Positions 1-7,069 of a DNA stretch of 64,000 nt are shown piece by piece. Numbering within the stretch: the first letter of the stretch is position 1; the number at the start of each line of letters is the position of its first letter. The notes under the pieces are model-generated. The model had not been told where the DNA came from, made no database searches, and saw only the letters and a list, made by a program, of their open reading frames with translations. The stretch is from AP-15 sp963772965 (GTDB lineage Bacteria; Pseudomonadota; Alphaproteobacteria; ATCC43930; CGMCC-115725): contig CAVYZU010000015.1 in NCBI GenBank assembly GCA_963772965.1, forward strand, positions 37,353-101,352, written 5' to 3'. A program made the translations under genes and the position numbers.

Positions 1-494
1 TCTGCTGGACCGGAGCGGCGCTCGACATGCCGCTCGCAACTTTGCAAGCGATGCTGCGCGTCAATGTCGAAGGGGTATTCATCGTCAGCCGGGCGGTGCT
101 GCCGCATATGGTCGCGCGGCGGGCGGGCACTGTCGTCAACCTCGCTTCGTGGGCCGGCAAGACCGGCAACGCCTATTTCGCCGGGTACGGCGCAAGCAAG
201 TTCGCGGTCATCGGTTTGACCCAGGCACTGGCGCGCGAAATGGCTCCGCACGGCATCCGCGTCAACGCAATCTGCCCAGGGATCGTCGTCGACACCGCGA
301 TGCGCAGCGCTCTCGAAGCTCAGCAGCGGCGGTATGGATTGCCGCAGACCGCCGAGCGCGAAAAACTGATCCCGTTGGGCCGCGTCTCGGTTCCCGACGA
401 CGTCGCCCGGGTCGCCGCCTTTCTCGCTTCCGATGAAGCGGCCTACATCACCGGCGAAGCGATCAATCTCTCGGGCGGCCTGTTGATGGACTGA
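1..494 (+). CDS. SDR-family oxidoreductase, 5'-truncated by the window edge
   Basis: This is the C-terminal part of a short-chain dehydrogenase/reductase, an NAD(P)-dependent soluble oxidoreductase. The frame is open to base 1, so the N-terminal Rossmann glycine motif lies outside the window. Counting from the Met at 27, the visible SDR marks are the central Asn (RVNVEG), the catalytic Ser in NLASWAGK, the catalytic YGASK (Tyr54, Lys58) and the late ITGEAINLSGG segment common to 3-oxoacyl-ACP-reductase-like members. The substrate cannot be told. It ends about 75 bases before an IS256 insertion. Confidence 0.9.
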   Translation, partial: CWTGAALDMPLATLQAMLRVNVEGVFIVSRAVLPHMVARRAGTVVNLASWAGKTGNAYFAGYGASKFAVIGLTQALAREMAPHGIRVNAICPGIVVDTAMRSALEAQQRRYGLPQTAEREKLIPLGRVSVPDDVARVAAFLASDEAAYITGEAINLSGGLLMD

Positions 495-570
495 GCGGCG
501 TCTTGCGAGATCTCGGCATATGCCGCGCTTGTAATTACTAGCTGGGAACCCGGCTTCTGGCTCGTGCCGA

Positions 571-1880
571 GGTGACGTCAAAAGGTTTGTGTCAGCAGGA
601 GAGGGGTGCTGACGTCTTGGTTTTGGTTTTCGTGGTTGAACACGGCGAAGAGGATGCGATCCATCGAGGTTCGGTCGGAGAAGACGCCCATTGGCCTGGT
701 TCGCCGGCGAACTTCGCGGAAACGGCGTTCGATCGCATTTGTGGTCCTGACTTTTTTGCGTTCAATCAGCGACTTGTAGCGCCAGCAGGTCAACAGCTCG
801 TCGAGATCGTCGCGCAGGCAACGGACGGCCTTTGGGTAGGCCGCTTCCCAATGGTCGACGAAACGGCGTGCCGCCGAGCGCGCCTGGGGCAGGGTTGGGG
901 CATTCATGACGGCTTGCAGGTCGGCCTTGACGTCGGGCTGATCGGTGCGGCGCACTTTGGCCAGCACATTTCGCATCTTGTGGGCCCAGCAGCGCTGCAC
1001 TGGTCTACCAGGAAAGGCCGTCGGCAGCGCGGCGAGCAGACCTGAACCACCATCAACGCAGATCATCTCGAGCGTGTCGCCGGTGAGGCCGCGGCGGATC
1101 AGGTCGCCGAGAAAGCGCTCCCACTCGGCGGCGCTCTCACTCTGTGCCAGGCGGAAGTCGATGATCTCCTTCTTGCCGTCGGGACGCAGACCGAGGGCGA
1201 CCAGGACCGGCCGCCGGATCGCGCCGTGGGCCTTCAGCCCACGGGCTTGACCCGTGGGGCCGGTCTTGCGCGCCAGCACGACGCCGTCGAGCATCAAGAC
1301 CCGGTAGCGCTGCTTGAGCGGCCGGACATGAAAGGCGGCCACCACGCTGTCGAGTTGCTTGGCAACGGTGCTCACTGTTGCCGGGCTGATCGGCCGCCCG
1401 AGGACCGGCAGCAGCGCCGCGCTCACCTTGCGTACCGACAGCCCGAGAACAAAACAGGCCAAGATCATACGATCGAGCTGTTCGGCGCGCCGCGCATAGG
1501 CGCGCAGCACCGCGATCGGCGCAAAGCGCCGGGTGCGTGGCACCGCCAGTTCGATCTCGCCCAGCTCGGTCAACAGATGCCGCCGGTAGCAGCCGTTGCG
1601 CCGGTCGGCGGCGTCGAGCCCGGCCATCCGATCCAGATGTTCATCGACGGCCTGCCTCATCTGAGCCTGCAGGATGAGCGCGAGCGCTCCGCGGCCGAGA
1701 CCGCGATAGCCCTCGCCCCACTCCAGGCCCTGTCCTTGCATGCCCTTCACCAACTCGAACCCCCTCGGTAAACTCGTGATCGTCACAGCTTGTGGCATTG
1801 GGGGTGCTCCTTGTTGCGGACCTCAGCAATCCGCCGAGTACCCCCTCTCACTGCCCTGACACAAACCTCCGTACATCACC
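571..1880 (-). mobile_element. IS256-family insertion sequence
   Basis: One transposase gene lies between imperfect terminal inverted repeats. The left end begins GGTGACGT and the right end, read on the other strand, GGTGATGT; both continue into GGTTTGTGTCAG and a GAGAGGGG block. Flanking 8-mers are CGTGCCGA (563–570) and CGTGCCGC (1881–1888), a 7/8 match that fits an 8-bp target duplication with one later change. It lies between the SDR gene and tRNA-Ser, just outside the integrated island. Confidence 0.85.
578..1798 (-). CDS. IS256-family (Mutator-type) transposase
   Basis: This 406-residue DDE transposase is full length for IS256. The catalytic triad is visible as Asp171 (MLDGV), Asp249 (CVDGGSG) and Glu357 (NAIERRFREVRRRT), with the family's C/H segment RCWAHKMRNVL at about 270–280. 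The ATG at 1798 has AAGGAG eight bases upstream. The stop codon falls inside the left terminal repeat, as is usual for compact IS elements. The reading frame is intact, so the element may be active. Confidence 0.95.
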   Translation of the reverse strand: MPQAVTITSLPRGFELVKGMQGQGLEWGEGYRGLGRGALALILQAQMRQAVDEHLDRMAGLDAADRRNGCYRRHLLTELGEIELAVPRTRRFAPIAVLRAYARRAEQLDRMILACFVLGLSVRKVSAALLPVLGRPISPATVSTVAKQLDSVVAAFHVRPLKQRYRVLMLDGVVLARKTGPTGQARGLKAHGAIRRPVLVALGLRPDGKKEIIDFRLAQSESAAEWERFLGDLIRRGLTGDTLEMICVDGGSGLLAALPTAFPGRPVQRCWAHKMRNVLAKVRRTDQPDVKADLQAVMNAPTLPQARSAARRFVDHWEAAYPKAVRCLRDDLDELLTCWRYKSLIERKKVRTTNAIERRFREVRRRTRPMGVFSDRTSMDRILFAVFNHENQNQDVSTPLLLTQTF

Positions 1881-1963
1881 CGTGCCGCCGCGGGCTTGCG
1901 CGTCCCGATCAACCCATGCTACATCCGAGGGGCATACGCCGTGAACAACACCCGCTCGTCGGT

Positions 1964-2055
1964 GGAGGGGTGGCCGAGTGGCTGAAGGCGGCGGTTTGCT
2001 AAACCGTTATAGGGTTAAACCCCTATCGTGAGTTCGAATCTCATCCCCTCCGCCA
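1964..2055 (+). tRNA. tRNA-Ser(GCU)
   Basis: The acceptor stem GGAGGGG (1964–1970) pairs with CCCCTCC (2045–2051), followed by discriminator G and encoded CCA. The anticodon loop reads TTTGCTAAA, giving anticodon GCT for AGC/AGU serine codons. The long variable arm is typical of tRNA-Ser, and the T-loop GTTCGAATC is present. Its 3' end is the integration site of the element to the right; integration rebuilds the tRNA end, so the gene stays complete. Confidence 0.97.
2042..2055 (+). repeat. attL: 14-bp tRNA-Ser 3' end
   Basis: catcccctccgcca, identical to 42297–42310. It covers the last acceptor-stem bases and CCA of tRNA-Ser(GCU), the usual crossover zone for tRNA-targeting tyrosine integrases. 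Confidence 0.8.
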
Positions 2056-2565
2056 TCCCATACTGATTTTATGGGCTTTTTATCGCTGATACCAAACGTA
2101 CCCACAATACTACCCACAGACACAGGCTAGATGTGGGTGAACATCGGTGAACATCCCTGTGCCACTTGGCAAGCGATGGCGCTTTGGAGTGCCCCCATCC
2201 CGTCCGCCCGACGCACCCTCCCTCGCGCGAGGGGATCGGGCTGCGGCGGGCTTCCGCAGGCATCGCCCGGCTCACGCGCCAGCGCTCCCTAAGCCATTGA
2301 AATCCCAGGCCCCAGGGGCATTTCCCCCCGCCCGGCCAGCATGAGCCTCGTCGGTCGCAGGGGTGGTATGGAGGCGATAGGTGGGCCAAAAAATACAAAA
2401 ATAAATGTACGTTCAATGGTTTAGGGTTAACCCAGCGAAAACCCCTCGATCGGGCTATGGCTCGGCTCGGGAACCATGGAATACTTGGGTTCAGCGTGAG
2501 TGGCCGTGGCAGGCAGCCACGGAAAACCTCGAAAAAACCCCGCGGTTAGGCCCTCAGGCTGCGCG
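2056..2565. other. Non-coding left end of the island
   Basis: About 510 bases. Apart from the ACCCACA repeats near 2099–2145 I see no supported gene; the open frames here have no ribosome-binding site and low-complexity translations. An A-rich patch at 2389–2407 follows a very GC-rich block, an arrangement also seen near 22970–23045. Confidence 0.5.
2110..2145 (+). repeat. Putative integrase arm-type repeat, left end
   Basis: This 36-bp stretch begins CTACCCACA, contains GCTAGAT and ends near GGGTGAAC. It matches 42157–42192, just upstream of the integrase, at 28 of 36 positions in the same orientation. A further TACCCACA lies at 2099–2106. Related repeats inside both ends of an integrase-borne element suggest arm-type integrase or excisionase sites. 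Confidence 0.55.
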
Positions 2566-2886
2566 TCAGTGCACCGTGCCGGTCGGCGTTGCGTTCGCCA
2601 GTTCCGCCGTTGCCCGCGTCACTCGCCGCCAAATAGTCGCGCCCCCTTCATTGCCGGTCTCTGCCAACTCATCGGCGCGTTTGGCGCTCGCGGCCTGGAC
2701 GTTCTTGCTCTAGAAAGAGCCGATCCTGCGCAGATCGGAGCCCCAGTTGAAGAAAACTGCCAAAGCGAGCACGGCAATCCGAGCCAACAAACGGAAAGCC
2801 AAACTGAGGGCGAAGCACCGCCGGCAGCGGGCGCGGGCGACTGCATAATCTTCCACTGCCTGCAGCGTACGCGCGAAATCTGGCAC
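2566..2886 (-). pseudogene. Small hypothetical gene with an in-frame stop
   Basis: Reading leftward from GTG 2886, a 58-codon frame (ending TAG at 2712–2710) encodes a peptide with one likely membrane helix (LARIAVLALAVFF) and a double-Arg end. The same frame continues after the TAG with a plausible tail containing AKRADELAE, IWRRVTRA and TPTGTVH, and stops at 2566. That tail resembles the C-terminus of small proteins common in Hyphomicrobiales, recalled and not searched. It is either two fused relics or one gene broken by a nonsense change. Confidence 0.4.
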
Positions 2887-2920
2887 CGCCTTTCACACAC
2901 CAGCTTTAGCGGAGTTCCTG

Positions 2921-2960
2921 CCGGCACCGACTTATCAAGACCGGCACCGACTTATCAAGA
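2921..2960. repeat. 20-bp perfect tandem duplication
   Basis: The unit ccggcaccgacttatcaaga occurs twice without spacing (2921–2940, 2941–2960), just downstream of the small gene ending at 2955. It looks like a recent slippage duplication. Confidence 0.9.
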
Positions 2961-3227
2961 GCTATATCGCGGTCGCCACCGAAACCGCTGCATCTCGTCA
3001 AGCCAGAAGCTTGTCAGATGGCCTCTGACGCAACGATCCTGAACCTTCTTGTGAGCTTCAAAGAAGCGTAGCTTCCCATGGCCTTGGGATATGTCCGGCG
3101 CATAGAGGACCATCTCGTCGCAGAGCGGGCACGGCACGCCCAGATACCATTCACCGGGAATTTGCTCAGGCCCCAAATCCCAGCGCGCGGAAAGCCCGCC
3201 TAAAGGATTAATGCGGCGTCGGGTCAC
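2955..3227 (-). CDS. Hypothetical zinc-binding-like small protein
   Basis: I do not recognise the family. The frame is open from 3335, but the part that looks real begins near GTG 3227, overlapping the upstream 63-aa gene by about 20 bases. It contains CPLC, then a CVRGH motif some 35 residues later, a CxxC…CxxxH pattern that could hold zinc, and an aromatic tail (FWLDEMQRFRW). The start is uncertain; the shared strand and overlap suggest coupling to the gene before it. Confidence 0.5.
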   Translation of the reverse strand: MTRRRINPLGGLSARWDLGPEQIPGEWYLGVPCPLCDEMVLYAPDISQGHGKLRFFEAHKKVQDRCVRGHLTSFWLDEMQRFRWRPRYSS

Positions 3228-3399
3228 TGAAATCCAAGCCCTGACGCAAGCGCTCCTCCTCTTCCTTGATAGCGCGGTCGGTTGGGGTTTCGGGCAACGG
3301 GCCGGCGATCCGATCATGGATGCTGAGGCGCGCAAGGGTGATCAGGTAATCGGCGCGATCGAGCGCCTCGGCGCAAATGCGGATGATGCGGCGGAACAT
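3208..3399 (-). CDS. Small hypothetical protein (63 aa)
   Basis: Unknown family. The peptide is mostly helical, with an N-terminal basic stretch (MFRRIIRICAEALDRAD) and a charged region (AIKEEEERLRQGLDF). It overlaps the next leftward gene, which suggests a two-gene unit. No strong ribosome-binding site is visible and codon use fits the GC-rich surroundings. Confidence 0.5.
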   Translation of the reverse strand: MFRRIIRICAEALDRADYLITLARLSIHDRIAGPLPETPTDRAIKEEEERLRQGLDFSDPTPH

Positions 3400-4069
3400 G
3401 GCTCGTCAGCTTAGCGAGCGCGTGTCCAAATTGCGTCAGGCCGGTTTCCTTCGTTGAGGCGACTGCCTGACGCTTGATTTGCCCGTTGGGCGAGAGCAGC
3501 CGCATCCAGATTTGCACAGTGGTGGTGACTTCTGCACCGGAACGATGAAGGTTCCGTGAACGTCCTGGCAACCCGGCTCCGAGTAAAGGCAAATACCAAA
3601 AACTCAAGGATTTCAATCTGTTAAATGAATGCCTAGTTTTTAGGCAAGTATGTTAACAGTCCTATGCTACGGGTGCTTAGCTCTCGGCAGATCAGTTTAT
3701 CCACAGGGTTATCCACCAAACCAGTGGATGTTTACCAAACTGCTAGATGACCGAGATTTGACACTTGTGCAGACGTAAAATAGACGATCGAAGAGTTTGA
3801 TTAGGATTTATCAGCAACTTGCAAATAACAGTCCCTTTGGCAGCCAACTGCCCACGAGCGAGGCAGGGCCAGTTACCCACTGGCATGGCATCGGCTCTCG
3901 GTCTGCGCTGACGGTCGGCTCTCAGGTGCGCCGGCTTTCCTGACCGCATCACCGACATGCTCAGGGCTTCACCCCACAACAGGTTAGGCGCAGGCAATCC
4001 GAGCGCTGCCTCCACGAGGCGTTCAGCTTTAAAGCGCAGCATCAGCCAATCACCATTCGGCCAGATCAG
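3400..4069. other. Largely non-coding, AT-richer region
   Basis: Two leftward frames (3314–3616 and 3743–4042) are open here but have no start signals or recognisable domains, so I do not call them. The visible structure is the TGCCTA/TAGGCA inverted repeat at 3630–3646 (loop GTTTT) and a pair of DnaA-box-like sequences at 3697–3717. Confidence 0.45.
3697..3717 (+). promoter_or_regulatory. Tandem DnaA-box-like sites
   Basis: TTATCCACA at 3697–3705 matches the bacterial DnaA-box consensus exactly, and TTATCCACC follows at 3709–3717, start-to-start 12 bp. They lie in an AT-richer non-coding stretch. They could be part of an element origin or a DnaA-regulated promoter; two sites alone prove neither. 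Confidence 0.4.
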
Positions 4070-4085
4070 TGTGATCTAGCTCACA
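4070..4085. promoter_or_regulatory. CRP/FNR-type palindrome
   Basis: TGTGATCTAGCTCACA fits TGTGA-N6-TCACA, the core of the enterobacterial CRP site. It lies 57 bases upstream of the small gene at 4143 and is a candidate activator or repressor site for it. Confidence 0.5.
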
Positions 4086-4142
4086 CCCTGACGCCGCACT
4101 GACGGGCATTATGCCGATGGGCGGACGCCTGACGGTGCAATC

Positions 4143-4331
4143 ATGGCAACAACGCAAAGTATTCTGCGGTATGCGCGTTGGCTAGAAGATACCTCGCCCG
4201 GCTTCCTCGCGGAAGTGATCGTAATGGAGACTGGCGAATACTACGGCCAGCGCGACTTACTCGACCAAATCGCGAAGCTGGTCGAGCTTTTTGGGCTGAT
4301 TGGGGTCGCCGAGATTGTCGGATTCTGTTAA
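4143..4331 (+). CDS. Small hypothetical protein (62 aa)
   Basis: Unrecognised acidic protein containing LEDTSPGFLAEVIVMETGEY and an amphipathic C-terminus (IAKLVELFGLIGVAEIV). The ATG has no clear Shine-Dalgarno, but a CRP-like palindrome lies upstream and a strong inverted repeat begins at the stop codon, so it looks like a self-contained transcription unit. Confidence 0.6.
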   Translation: MATTQSILRYARWLEDTSPGFLAEVIVMETGEYYGQRDLLDQIAKLVELFGLIGVAEIVGFC

Positions 4332-4378
4332 GACCCCCTAAGTCCTAATAGTATATTAGATAAGACTTTGGGGGTCTT
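4330..4378. terminator. Long stem-loop (terminator-like) after the 4143 gene
   Basis: AAGACCCCCTAAGTC (4330–4344) pairs with GACTTTGGGGGTCTT (4364–4378), 14 of 15 positions, with a 19-base AT-rich loop. It overlaps the stop of the 62-aa gene. No long T-run follows, so it may instead protect the mRNA 3' end. Confidence 0.6.
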
Positions 4379-4531
4379 GCTGGGTCGCGTACCGGAGCGT
4401 TTGGGTCCAAAATTGGGTCCACGGTAATCCCGCGCTCCCACCCGCGGCCGAGGGGGCGGCTGGGGCGGCATGGTCACGAACGGATTTCCCTCGATGCGTC
4501 AAGTTTCGAACGCGAGGCGAGGGATCGACGG

Positions 4532-4996
4532 ATGACGCTCGATTGGCCGAACCTAGGCGTTGGCGCACTAATCGGCTTTCCTGTTGGAGTTTTAGCTCAT
4601 TGGGTAGGCGCTTATCTCAATATCGAGAAGCTCATGGAGCGCCGCGCGCTAGGGAGGAAGTATAAGGCTCTCGCCGGAAGCTATGCCAATTTCCGGAGAA
4701 AAGACAACGGCACATATGAACCAACAGGCGGCAAAATTATACTACGTTGGGAACGTAATGGATCATTTAAAGAAGAGGGTCTGCACAGTAATGGCGTGGC
4801 GGAATGGCGCGGCATCATACACATGAACCTGGAAAACGCCGGAAACGGTGAATATAGGAATATTCAATCACGCGGTTACGGCAACCAAATCATATACTAT
4901 ATTCCTGAGACTAAATATTTCGATGTCATGACAACATTCACCAATCCGCCGAGCCCAGAGCCTTTCTATCATCAGTGGAGGCGCATTGAGGGGTAA
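4532..4996 (+). CDS. Hypothetical membrane-anchored protein (154 aa)
   Basis: No family recognised. A hydrophobic N-terminal helix at about 8–29 (GVGALIGFPVGVLAHWVGAY) is followed by a polar beta-rich region with many Tyr, Trp and Asn residues and alternating hydrophobic strands, suggesting a single-pass protein with a soluble C-terminal domain. Base composition is lower in GC than the flanks, a sign of separate origin. Confidence 0.7.
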   Translation: MTLDWPNLGVGALIGFPVGVLAHWVGAYLNIEKLMERRALGRKYKALAGSYANFRRKDNGTYEPTGGKIILRWERNGSFKEEGLHSNGVAEWRGIIHMNLENAGNGEYRNIQSRGYGNQIIYYIPETKYFDVMTTFTNPPSPEPFYHQWRRIEG

Positions 4997-5029
4997 GAGC
5001 CGCGCACCACGCGATCTCCGTCACGCGCC

Positions 5030-5276
5030 TTACTCGCTCAATTCGGCTCGCCCCGGCGGACCCTGTAGCGCCTCGATCGCCAGCCTGATCCTCGCCCACA
5101 GGAGCCGTCCCTCGCCGTCGCTGCATTCGAGAACGACATCGGTCGGTCGAGTGGTTCAATCGTGGAACCGGGTATTGAACCACGTAGCGTTCCGCGCTAA
5201 ATGGAGGCTGCGGTTTTGGACCGCTGCTCGCCTGCGTCTCCGCGCAAACCGCGGCCGAGCCCAACGTCAACGACAA
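5030..5276 (-). pseudogene. Small hypothetical gene with a 4-bp duplication frameshift
   Basis: Leftward, the N-terminal part reads ERYVVQYPVPRLNHST in one frame and the rest (DVVLECSDGEG, LLWARIRLAIEALQG, stop at 5030) in another. The switch falls on a GACCGACC direct duplication near 5149; removing one GACC joins HST to DVVLEC in frame. The joined product looks like a normal small cytosolic protein of unknown function. The true start is uncertain. Confidence 0.5.
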
Positions 5277-5308
5277 CGGCGCATCCCTATGCTCAAGGGG
5301 CTGTTGTC

Positions 5309-5623
5309 ATGTTGATTTCGCTTAACATCTCGGTTGTCACGAAGATTTATGCACCGGCCCGCAGTGGCAACGCGATGGCGCAACTCAATGAAGCCGGAGC
5401 CTGGCTGGACGCCGAGCAGCGGGTGATACCAGAAGCCGAAGCGCGCGATCGGGCGCCCGGCGGGGCGAAGCTTTACTCAATTGTTCGACTGATCGCGAAG
5501 GCGCTCTTGCGGGCGATCCTGGCCAAGCTGGAACCGCCAGCGTCTCGGCCGGAGCCGCTACCGCCGCTGAAGGCCGGCATGGGGCCGAGCCATGGTCAGG
5601 GGCGCGGGAGACACAAACGATGA
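5309..5623 (+). CDS. Hypothetical protein overlapping the TIR gene start
   Basis: From ATG 5309 this encodes about 104 residues: a helical stretch with acidic and basic patches (MAQLNEAGAWLDAEQRVI), a hydrophobic-basic helix (LYSIVRLIAKALLRAILAKL) and a Pro-rich tail. It overlaps the start of the TIR-domain gene by four bases (ATGA), which suggests translational coupling. No known domain is seen. It could be a partner of the TIR protein or an unrelated GC-rich frame. Confidence 0.4.
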   Translation: MLISLNISVVTKIYAPARSGNAMAQLNEAGAWLDAEQRVIPEAEARDRAPGGAKLYSIVRLIAKALLRAILAKLEPPASRPEPLPPLKAGMGPSHGQGRGRHKR

Positions 5624-5931
5624 TGAAGCTTTTCATCTGCTGGTCGGGCGAAAGAAGTAGGGAAATAGCTGTTTTCCTTCGTAATTGGCTCCCTACCGTC
5701 CACCAAAACATTGAACCGTTTATGTCAGAGGAAGATGTAGGAAGCGGGACACGATGGAGGGGCAGTCTTGTTAGTGAATTGGCAACTACAGAGTTTGGTA
5801 TTATTTGTCTAACCCCGGACAATTTAACTGCCCCTTGGCTTCATTTCGAAGCTGGCGCATTGTCTAAGCTCCCAAAGGCCCGCGTATCACCTGTCCTATA
5901 CCAGCTAAAACCTAGCGATATACGGGGGCCA

Positions 5932-7011
5932 CTAGTGGTCTGACGCCAACATTTGGTTCCCGCGGTTGACTTTTTCGATAATGCGATCGGGGTCGGCGGT
6001 CCAGACAAAGGGTTTGGGTTTGCGGTTATGCTCGCCGAGATAGCGGTTGATCGCGGCTTGCAGATCGACCAGCGAGCGGAAGACGCCGCGCTGCAACCGC
6101 CGGCGGGTCAGGGTGGCAAAAAAGCCTTCAACGGCATTGGCCCAGGAGCATGACGTGGGCGTGAAGTGAAACGTCCAGCGTGGATGCCGCGCAAGCCAGG
6201 CGCGGACCTTGGGATGCTTGTGGGCGGCATAGTTGTCGAGGATCACATGAATGAGCTTGCCGGCCAGGACAACGGCCTCGACCCGATTGAGGAAGCGGAT
6301 GAACTCCTGGTGGCGGTGACGCGCCATGCATTGGCCGATGACCGAGCCGTCAAGGACATTGAGCGCCGCAAACAGCGTCGTCGTGCCGTTGCGGATGTAA
6401 TCATGGGTCATTGTCCCGGCTCGACCCTTCTTGATCGGCAAGCCGGGCTGGGTGCGGTCGAGAGCCTGAATTTGCGACTTCTCGTCGACCGACAGCACCA
6501 GGCTGTGGGCCGGCGGGTCGAGATATAGCCCGACCACGTCACGCAATTTGGCGGCAAACGCCGGGTCTTGCGACAGCTTGAAACGCCGCACTCGGTGCGG
6601 CTGCAGACCGTGCGCCGCCCAGATCCGCTGCACCGAGCGCAGCGAGATGCCGCTCGCCACCGCCATCGCCCGGCCGGTCCAGTGGGTTGCCTCGCCTGGC
6701 GGCTCCGCCAGCGTCAACTCGACCACTCGGTCAATAACCGCCGCAGGCGTCGGCGGCAAACCGGGTTTGCGCGTCTTGTCGTGCAGCAGGCCGGCCACCC
6801 CTTCGCGCATGAAGCGCTCCTGCCAGCGCCACACGCACGGCTTCGATACTCCGGCGCGGCGCATGATCTCGGCCGTACCGCAGCCCTCCGCGGTCGCCAA
6901 AATGATCTGTGCCCGCCACACATGCTTTTGCCGGCTGTTGCGATCCGCCACCACCGCCGCCAGTCGTTCGCGGTCGCCGGCACTCACTTCGATGCTGATC
7001 CCCTCGCGCAT
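5932..7011 (-). CDS. IS630-family transposase
   Basis: Intact 359-residue transposase. An N-terminal helix-turn-helix (about 45–75: AEIMRRAGVSKPCVWRWQ) precedes the DDE catalytic core with Asp176 (SVDEKSQ), Asp259 (ILDNYAAHK) and Glu295 (NAVEGFF). The stop codon TAG overlaps the terminal TA, so the gene runs to the very end of the element. Confidence 0.95.
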   Translation of the reverse strand: MREGISIEVSAGDRERLAAVVADRNSRQKHVWRAQIILATAEGCGTAEIMRRAGVSKPCVWRWQERFMREGVAGLLHDKTRKPGLPPTPAAVIDRVVELTLAEPPGEATHWTGRAMAVASGISLRSVQRIWAAHGLQPHRVRRFKLSQDPAFAAKLRDVVGLYLDPPAHSLVLSVDEKSQIQALDRTQPGLPIKKGRAGTMTHDYIRNGTTTLFAALNVLDGSVIGQCMARHRHQEFIRFLNRVEAVVLAGKLIHVILDNYAAHKHPKVRAWLARHPRWTFHFTPTSCSWANAVEGFFATLTRRRLQRGVFRSLVDLQAAINRYLGEHNRKPKPFVWTADPDRIIEKVNRGNQMLASDH

Positions 7012-7069
7012 CGCGCATCATCGCACACCCCGCTCCAATATGGAATCCTATGATTGCGTCGTACCACTA
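5933..7069 (-). mobile_element. IS630-family insertion sequence, copy 1
   Basis: The ends are mirror images: TAGTGGTctGACGCcA on the left, and on the other strand from the right TAGTGGTacGACGCaA. The target TA is duplicated (5933–5934, 7068–7069), the IS630/Tc1 signature. It interrupts the TIR gene in codon CTA. A degenerate second copy lies at 29339–30535. Confidence 0.92.

Noticed and set aside
2069..2416. 115-codon minus-strand ORF at the island's left end
   Set aside because: Trp/Cys/Arg-rich translation spanning the putative integrase arm site; no ribosome-binding site.
3743..4042. 99-codon minus-strand ORF
   Set aside because: No start signal, low-information translation and overlap with likely regulatory DNA; could not be supported.
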